This document shows, one piece after another, positions 7,209-9,523 of a DNA stretch of 9,523 bases (position 1 is the first letter of the stretch; each line of letters starts with the position of its first letter). The notes beneath the pieces were generated by a model that saw only the letters and a list, made by a program, of their open reading frames with translations, did not search any database and was not told the origin of the DNA. The stretch comes from Pseudomonadota bacterium (GTDB lineage: Bacteria; Pseudomonadota; Gammaproteobacteria; Burkholderiales; Burkholderiaceae_C), in contig JAEZLX010000075.1 of assembly GCA_023415035.1 (NCBI GenBank), forward strand, positions 1 through 9,523, written 5' to 3'. The position numbers were made by a program, and so were the translations under genes.

Positions 7209-7252
7209 ATAGCCGCGAAAAGCCCCCGCTTTGGGGCTTTATTCCCGCCACG
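7209..7252. promoter_or_regulatory. Candidate shared FlhDC-like box between fliE and fliF
   Basis: On the plus strand the half-sites are ATAGCCGCGAAAAGCC (7209-7224) and CTTTATTCCCGCCACG (7237-7252), separated by 12 bp. This is the 10-12 bp spacing known for FlhD4C2 boxes. By-eye agreement with AAYGSNNNAAATARCG and its inverse is 8 and 9 of 13 informative positions. The dyad is roughly midway between the two candidate -10 elements, 18 bp from the fliE one and 19 bp from the fliF one. A single activator site could therefore drive both directions, as in the enteric fliE/fliF region. This is an inference from motif likeness and geometry; no flhDC genes are in the window. Confidence 0.45.
7219..7240. 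repeat. Perfect 8-bp inverted repeat inside the fliE-fliF region
   Basis: AAAGCCCC and GGGGCTTT flank a six-base loop CGCTTT. The structure looks like a short bidirectional intrinsic terminator, but it lies between two divergently read genes, where no transcript should end. Its centre is within one base of the centre of the proposed FlhDC-like box, so it is more likely part of a dyad operator. Confidence 0.6.
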
Positions 7253-7270
7253 GCGTGCGCCGCGCGCGCC

Positions 7271-7276
7271 TAGGAT
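7271..7276 (+). promoter_or_regulatory. Candidate -10 element for fliE
   Basis: TAGGAT matches four of six bases of TATAAT, 18 bp from the near edge of the FlhDC-like box. It predicts a start near 7283 and a leader of about 27 bases. The match is weak alone and is supported mainly by its mirror-like spacing relative to the fliF side. Confidence 0.3.
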
Positions 7277-7309
7277 CGCCTGCAATACCGCCGAGTGAAA
7301 GGAATTCCC

Positions 7310-7621
7310 ATGGACCTGCGCATTTCATCGCATGCCAGCCAGGCCTTGCTGCAGTCTGGCCAGACCCGTTCCACCCGCCCTGCCGCCGGGGCCGTCGATG
7401 GCGGCTTCGCCGGCAACTTCCGCACCGCCCTGCGCGAGGTCAGTCAGGCCCAGAATGAGGCTGCCCGCCTGCAGATGGAAGTCCAGATGGGCAACCCCGA
7501 TGTCAGCCTGGAGGAAACCGTGCTGGCCATGCAGAAGGCCCAGATCGGCTTCCAGGCCACCCTGCATGTGCGCAACCGCATGGTGCAGGCCTACACCGAC
7601 ATCATGAACATGAGCGTCTGA
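7310..7621 (+). CDS. fliE: Flagellar hook-basal body complex protein FliE
   Basis: FliE is an early export substrate that joins the MS ring to the proximal rod and helps open the export gate. The 103-residue product has the usual length and a variable N-terminal third. The conserved helical C-terminal two-thirds contains NFRTALREVSQAQNEA (36-51), NPDVSLEETVLAMQKAQIGF (62-81) and the ending VRNRMVQAYTDIMNMSV, the family signature. The ATG has AAAGGAA about five bases upstream. An in-frame GTG at 7295 would place the ribosome-binding site inside the gene and is rejected. It is the only plus-strand gene seen: divergent from fliF, convergent with fliT, and followed directly by a terminator, so it should be transcribed alone. 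Confidence 0.97.
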   Translation: MDLRISSHASQALLQSGQTRSTRPAAGAVDGGFAGNFRTALREVSQAQNEAARLQMEVQMGNPDVSLEETVLAMQKAQIGFQATLHVRNRMVQAYTDIMNMSV

Positions 7622-7625
7622 TGCC

Positions 7626-7655
7626 GCCTGCGCCGCCGTCCGGCGCAGGCATTTT
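7626..7655 (+). terminator. Intrinsic terminator after fliE
   Basis: A perfect 10-bp GC-rich stem, GCCTGCGCCG (7626-7635) with CGGCGCAGGC (7641-7650), has a five-base loop and is followed by ATTTTCCCTTT. It starts four bases after the fliE stop. The T-run is on the plus strand only. In the fliT direction the hairpin is followed by GGCATCAG, so it would be a weaker stop for fliST transcripts, though the stem might still slow or protect their 3' end. Confidence 0.85.
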
Positions 7656-7660
7656 CCCTT

Positions 7661-7981
7661 TCAGTGCGTGGAGTGGCTCTGGCCCTGGCGGTCCAGCAGC
7701 TGCTCCAGATCGTTCAGCCAGGGCTCCGCGAGGCAGCGGATTTCCGCGTCGGCCTTGAGGATGCGCTGCATGATGCGGGCCTTCTCGCGCCGCTCCTCCG
7801 GCGCCAGATCGCAGCTGCGCGAGCGGTGGCGTAGCTGGGCGATCAGCACCGCGCAGGCGCCTTCGAGCTTGACCACCTCGTCCCAGTCCTCGTCCTGGGC
7901 GGCCTGCAGCATGCGCTGGCTGGCGCTTTCGATGGCGCGGTAGTAGTCGAGCAGGGAATGCGGGGGCGTGTGCAGCTGCAT
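7661..7981 (-). CDS. fliT: Flagellar chaperone FliT
   Basis: FliT is a small helical chaperone that holds the cap protein FliD before export. In enterics it also binds FlhDC as an anti-activator, which would matter here given the candidate FlhDC boxes. The 106-residue product is all-helical in character, with LLDYYRAIESASQRMLQAAQ (about 10-29), a central WDEVVKLEGACAVLIAQLR helix, and EERREKARIMQRILKADAEI. It ends at a conserved-looking AEPWLNDLEQLL. These features resemble betaproteobacterial FliT proteins as I recall them. The ATG at 7981 begins two bases after the fliS stop, with GGGGG upstream inside fliS. An in-frame ATG at 8050 would overlap fliS by about 67 bases and is less likely. 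FliT families are weakly conserved, so position after fliS is part of the case. Confidence 0.88.
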   Translation of the reverse strand: MQLHTPPHSLLDYYRAIESASQRMLQAAQDEDWDEVVKLEGACAVLIAQLRHRSRSCDLAPEERREKARIMQRILKADAEIRCLAEPWLNDLEQLLDRQGQSHSTH

Positions 7982-7983
7982 GG

Positions 7984-8421
7984 TCAGGCCCCCGAAGCGA
8001 TGGTTGGCTGCGAAGCGGCGGAGGTCGGTTGGTCCTTGATGAGCTTCCATGATTGCGCGATCGGATCGATGAGTTGCCGCACTTCGTCCAGTGCCGTCGT
8101 GTCGTTGTGCAGGTTGGCGTGTGTCAGACGCACCACGCTGTAGCTGTACAGGCCGTGCAGGTTGGAGGCGATCTGCCCGCCTTCGGCCATGTTCAGGCCG
8201 GCCTTCAGGCCTTCCTCAAGGATGCGCACCGCCTTGCCGATGGCCTGGCCCTTGCCGGCGATGTCGCCACGCTCCAGGGAGCCCCGTGCGGAAGCGATGT
8301 GGCGCAGCAAGGCGTCGAAGAGCAGGGAGACCAGTTGATGCGGGTCGGCAGCCATGACGCTGGTCTCGGCGGCGATGCGGCGATAGGCGGCTGCGGCGCG
8401 TGAGTTGACAGAGGTAAACAT
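7984..8421 (-). CDS. fliS: Flagellin export chaperone FliS
   Basis: FliS wraps the C-terminal disordered end of flagellin, preventing cytoplasmic polymerisation and delivering it to the export gate. The 145-residue protein has the family four-helix pattern: AAAAYRRIAAETSVMAADPH (9-28), HQLVSLLFDALLRHIASARG, a Gly-containing turn, and KAVRILEEGLKAGLNMAEGG. LYSYSVVRLTHANL and a closing helix with WKLIKDQ follow. The ATG at 8421 starts the conserved N-terminus; upstream in-frame codons back to 8520 run through the promoter region. The ribosome-binding site is weak (AAAGAA about eight bases away). It is the first gene of a probable fliST unit, separated from fliD by a strong terminator. Confidence 0.97.
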   Translation of the reverse strand: MFTSVNSRAAAAYRRIAAETSVMAADPHQLVSLLFDALLRHIASARGSLERGDIAGKGQAIGKAVRILEEGLKAGLNMAEGGQIASNLHGLYSYSVVRLTHANLHNDTTALDEVRQLIDPIAQSWKLIKDQPTSAASQPTIASGA

Positions 8422-8452
8422 GGTGTCGGTTCTTTGTGCCTGATGCCTGTCT

Positions 8453-8479
8453 CTATCGGCCGTTGACGCCGGGACTGAA
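8453..8479 (-). promoter_or_regulatory. Candidate sigma-28 (FliA) promoter for fliST
   Basis: On the minus strand GCCGATAG (8460-8453) matches seven of eight bases of the sigma-28 -10 consensus GCCGATAA. Exactly 11 bp upstream is TTCAGTCC (8479-8472), which matches four of eight of TAAAGTTT. The predicted start is near 8446, giving a leader of about 25 bases to the fliS ATG. The -10 match and spacing are good and the -35 is weak. Class III (FliA-dependent) expression would suit a flagellin chaperone. Confidence 0.5.
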
Positions 8480-8543
8480 GCGCCGGAGCACCACAAATGG
8501 CGGGGAATTTCACGGTTCATGGCGCGAATGCCGGCGGCACCAT

Positions 8544-8587
8544 AAAAAATGGCCCGCTGCTGCTTCTGGGGAAGCGCCGGCGGGCCA
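8544..8587 (-). terminator. Intrinsic terminator after fliD
   Basis: In the minus direction, the stem TGGCCCGC (8587-8580) pairs with GCGGGCCA (8557-8550) around an inner GCTTC/GAAGC hairpin. Six Ts follow immediately (8549-8544). It lies about 30 bp beyond the fliD stop and has all the parts of a Rho-independent terminator. It separates fliD from fliST, which then need their own promoter. In the plus direction there is no T-run. Confidence 0.9.
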
Positions 8588-8618
8588 CAAGAGGACCAAC
8601 GTCCTGAGGAAAACGTGA

Positions 8619-9523
8619 TCAGCTGCCATTATTCCAGAGACTGAGCTGCTGCATGACAAAGGCGCTCAGGGTGTTGAAACCGGCCATCTTGGTGTCCAGG
8701 GCCGTGTACTGGGCCAGCAGGCGCTTCTCGACGCGGCTGACGCGATCTTCCTGCCGCTCCTGCTCCTTGGTGTTGCGGGTGATGGTCTCCTGGAGGGCAT
8801 TGGAGCGCGTGCTGATGGATCCCTCGGTATCGAGCATGCCTTTGGCGAAGGCCTTGAGCTTGAGTGCGAAGCCCTGGGTCGATGCGTTCCCGGTGTCCAC
8901 CATGAACAGCGACTTAATGCCCTCAAGATTGTCGAGCGCCGCGTTGAGCTTGGCGCTGTCGATCTTCAGCGCGCCACCCGACTGCAGCTCGATACCCACA
9001 TCCAACAGGCGGCTGAAGGGCTCGCTGCCGGTGATCGAGCGCATCATGCCGCGCAGGGCGTTCTGCAGGCCGACTGCGGTCGAGTCGCCCTGCAACGTGC
9101 CGCCTTTGCCACTGGCCTGATCGTACTTGAGCGCATTGGCCAGCGTGGTGTTGATGGTGTTGTAGGCGTCCACCAGCGCCTGGATGTTCTTGGTGATGCC
9201 GGCCTTGTCGACATCGACGCTGACGTCCACCGGTTGGCTCGTGACCTGCGACAGCTGCAGCGTGAGGCCGGGCAGGACATCGCTGAGCTGGTTCGTCGCC
9301 GACGACACGGTCACGCCGTTGATGACCGCCTGTGCATTGAGCCCGGACTGGGCCAGGCTCATGCCGCCGCCCTGGCCGGCATCGTAGGCCAGGGCTGACA
9401 GGCCGGTGGCGTCGGTGGGGTTGCCGTCGTCATCGGCGGCGGTGATGCGAAAGCCGCTGGCTTCGCCGGTCTTGGCCGATTGAACCAGCAGGCGCTCGCC
9501 ATTGGCATCGCGCAGCACGGAGG
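8619..9523 (-). CDS. fliD: Flagellar hook-associated protein 2 / filament cap FliD (C-terminal part)
   Basis: FliD forms the cap at the filament tip and guides insertion of flagellin subunits. Only the C-terminal 300 residues are visible; the start lies beyond the right edge. The fragment begins in the hypervariable head domains (ERLLVQSAKTGEASGFRI) and continues through the conserved LPGLTLQLSQVTSQPVDVSV. The FliD C-terminal region follows, with IQALVDAYNTINTTLANALK and LRGMMRSITG. It ends in the long coiled-coil leg, which carries RLLAQYTALDTKMAGFNTL and finishes at NNGS. These elements and their order match the FliD N- and C-terminal family domains. The stop TGA (8621-8619) is followed by a strong terminator. 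The fliD promoter is outside the window. Confidence 0.96.
   Translation of the reverse strand, partial: SVLRDANGERLLVQSAKTGEASGFRITAADDDGNPTDATGLSALAYDAGQGGGMSLAQSGLNAQAVINGVTVSSATNQLSDVLPGLTLQLSQVTSQPVDVSVDVDKAGITKNIQALVDAYNTINTTLANALKYDQASGKGGTLQGDSTAVGLQNALRGMMRSITGSEPFSRLLDVGIELQSGGALKIDSAKLNAALDNLEGIKSLFMVDTGNASTQGFALKLKAFAKGMLDTEGSISTRSNALQETITRNTKEQERQEDRVSRVEKRLLAQYTALDTKMAGFNTLSAFVMQQLSLWNNGS

Noticed and set aside
5188..7212. A 674-codon open frame on the plus strand, antisense to fliG and fliF
   Set aside because: It mirrors two well-supported genes in a high-G+C sequence, where antisense frames stay open because stop codons are rare. The translation is rich in His, Arg and Gly with no recognisable domain.
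7129..7251. N-terminal extension of FliF from a GTG at 7251
   Set aside because: It would read through the proposed operator, the inverted repeat and the -10 element. The added residues do not look like a FliF N-terminus, and no ribosome-binding site precedes it.
8422..8520. N-terminal extension of FliS from an ATG at 8520
   Set aside because: The conserved FliS N-terminus begins at 8421, and the extension covers the candidate sigma-28 promoter.
8485..8520. Possible FlhDC half-site (AACCGTGAAATTCCC on the minus strand) upstream of fliS
   Set aside because: One half matches moderately, but no acceptable inverse partner lies 10-12 bp away, and the sigma-28 elements explain the region better.
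1..9523. Novel or accessory system (mobile element, CRISPR, toxin-antitoxin, defence genes, RNA genes)
   Set aside because: The coding capacity is fully used by eleven standard flagellar genes. No direct-repeat array, transposase, integrase or tRNA-like sequence was seen. The only gaps over 100 bp (404-551, 7129-7309, 8422-8618) are accounted for by regulatory signals.

Overview
The window is a contiguous piece of a flagellar basal-body/hook/filament-cap gene cluster from a high-G+C (about two-thirds G+C by eye) proteobacterium. The protein sequences, the gene order (fliD, fliS, fliT, fliE, then fliFGHIJK and fliL) and the regulatory motifs fit a betaproteobacterium of the Burkholderiales, most like the Bordetella/Achromobacter (Alcaligenaceae) group. 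That placement rests on family recall, not on a search.

Layout, left to right. The minus strand carries the first 134 codons of fliL (cut by the left edge), a 148-bp gap, then an unbroken minus-strand operon read right to left: fliF, fliG, fliH, fliI, fliJ, fliK (7128 down to 552). Its genes are either 25 bp apart (fliF-fliG) or overlap by 4-8 bp (fliG-fliH, fliH-fliI, fliI-fliJ, fliJ-fliK), which suggests translational coupling. On the far side of a 181-bp divergent regulatory region, fliE is read alone on the plus strand and ends in a strong GC hairpin. Facing it are fliT and fliS on the minus strand. A further 197-bp gap holds a textbook intrinsic terminator for fliD and a candidate sigma-28 promoter for fliST. 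The 3' two-thirds or so of fliD (300 codons) fills the right end and runs off the window.

How it works together. FliF (MS ring), FliG (rotor switch), FliE (MS ring-rod adaptor) and FliL (stator-associated membrane protein) build the basal body. FliH, FliI and FliJ form the export ATPase complex. FliK measures hook length. FliD caps the filament, FliS chaperones flagellin, and FliT is the FliD-type chaperone/regulator. The assignments are confident and the genes look intact, apart from the two cut by the window edges.

The most informative non-coding signal is a matched pair of candidate class II promoters. Upstream of fliL, and between fliE and fliF, there is a two-half-site dyad resembling the enterobacterial FlhDC box. 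Each is followed 19-20 bp later by the same nine bases, CCGAATAAT, containing a -10-like AATAAT. On the fliE side the same box is 18 bp from TAGGAT. I see no mobile element, CRISPR array, tRNA or rRNA, and no sign of an undescribed system: this is a standard flagellar locus.
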